Assembly (NCBI RefSeq): GCF_010682065.1
Contig: NZ_JAAGWG010000027.1
Span: 1-64,000 of the forward strand
Length of the DNA: 64,000 bases
Origin: Blastococcus saxobsidens
GTDB lineage: Bacteria > Actinomycetota > Actinomycetes > Mycobacteriales > Geodermatophilaceae
Direction: 5' to 3'
Shown: positions 63,967-64,000 of the stretch, in pieces
Numbering within the stretch: position 1 is the stretch's first letter
Layout: the number at the start of each line of letters is the position of its first letter
Notes under the pieces: generated by a model
The model's input: the letters and a program-made list of their open reading frames with translations, nothing else
Database searches by the model: none
What the model was told of the DNA's origin: nothing
Made by a program: the position numbers and the translations under genes

Positions 63967-64000
63967 GCGACGTCCGACCACCCGCCACACGTTCCCGCGG

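Overview
This is a very GC-rich actinobacterial chromosome segment, densely coding, with frequent GTG starts and many 4-base ATGA/GTGA gene overlaps. Gene content and protein features (LGFP-repeat secreted enzymes, dprE1/dprE2/ubiA, accD5-accE-maf, accA3, a DUF222/HNH gene) point to a member of the Geodermatophilaceae or a close relative. The family assignment is inference. The backbone matches, with insertions, the Mycobacterium tuberculosis order Rv3268, fadE25-purE-purK, Rv3277, Rv3278c, birA, accD5-accE5-maf, accA3, lpdA, deoD, pmmB, upp (Rv3268 to Rv3309c).

Layout. (1) 1-2869: the 5' part of a secreted peptidoglycan-recognition/amidase protein with at least ten LGFP repeats. (2) 3267-19488: a surface-glycopolymer region with an LCP ligase, two SGNH lipoproteins, two large YfhO-type membrane proteins and an OafA-like acyltransferase. 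It includes a six-gene minus-strand operon (17793 to 10590) in which every junction overlaps by one or four bases: YfhO, GtrA, HAD phosphatase, flippase-kinase fusion, GT2 glycosyltransferase, nucleotidyltransferase. (3) 19512-25086: acyl-CoA dehydrogenase, purE, purK, a second GtrA, then a LicD-like/methyltransferase fusion overlapping a small coiled-coil gene. (4) 25414-31083: sbcC, sbcD, a PH-domain protein and birA. (5) 31105-34194: dprE2-dprE1-ubiA, the decaprenyl-phosphoryl-arabinose pathway. (6) 34487-41320: acyl-CoA carboxylase genes accD5, accE and accA3, with maf, a class-A-beta-lactamase-like LGFP protein and a small lipoprotein. (7) 41375-45907: a subtilisin-like LGFP protease and a membrane-anchored metzincin. 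(8) 46014-62196: lpdA, a gamma-glutamylcyclotransferase-like gene, an operon ybdK-amidohydrolase-mutA-mutB-meaB, a GNAT, deoD, a uronate dehydrogenase, pmmB, two DUF805 proteins, an oxidoreductase and upp. (9) 62242-63822: a DUF222/HNH gene with a near-consensus LexA box.

How the genes fit together. Birds-eye themes are cell-envelope assembly and acyl-CoA carboxylation. BirA biotinylates AccA3, which works with AccD5 and AccE; methylmalonyl-CoA mutase and its MeaB chaperone can interconvert methylmalonyl-CoA and succinyl-CoA. The six-gene operon has the parts of a three-component Gtr glycosylation system (GtrA flippase, GT2 lipid-linked-sugar synthase, large external transferase) plus a kinase, a nucleotidyltransferase and a phosphatase that could activate a dedicated substituent. 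I consider it the best candidate for an undescribed system here. Three secreted enzymes with different catalytic domains share LGFP repeats, suggesting one cell-wall anchoring mode.

At least eight genes carry a TANNNT -10 hexamer 6-8 bases before the start codon, indicating leaderless transcripts; this also fixes several starts. I see no rRNA, tRNA, CRISPR array or insertion sequence.
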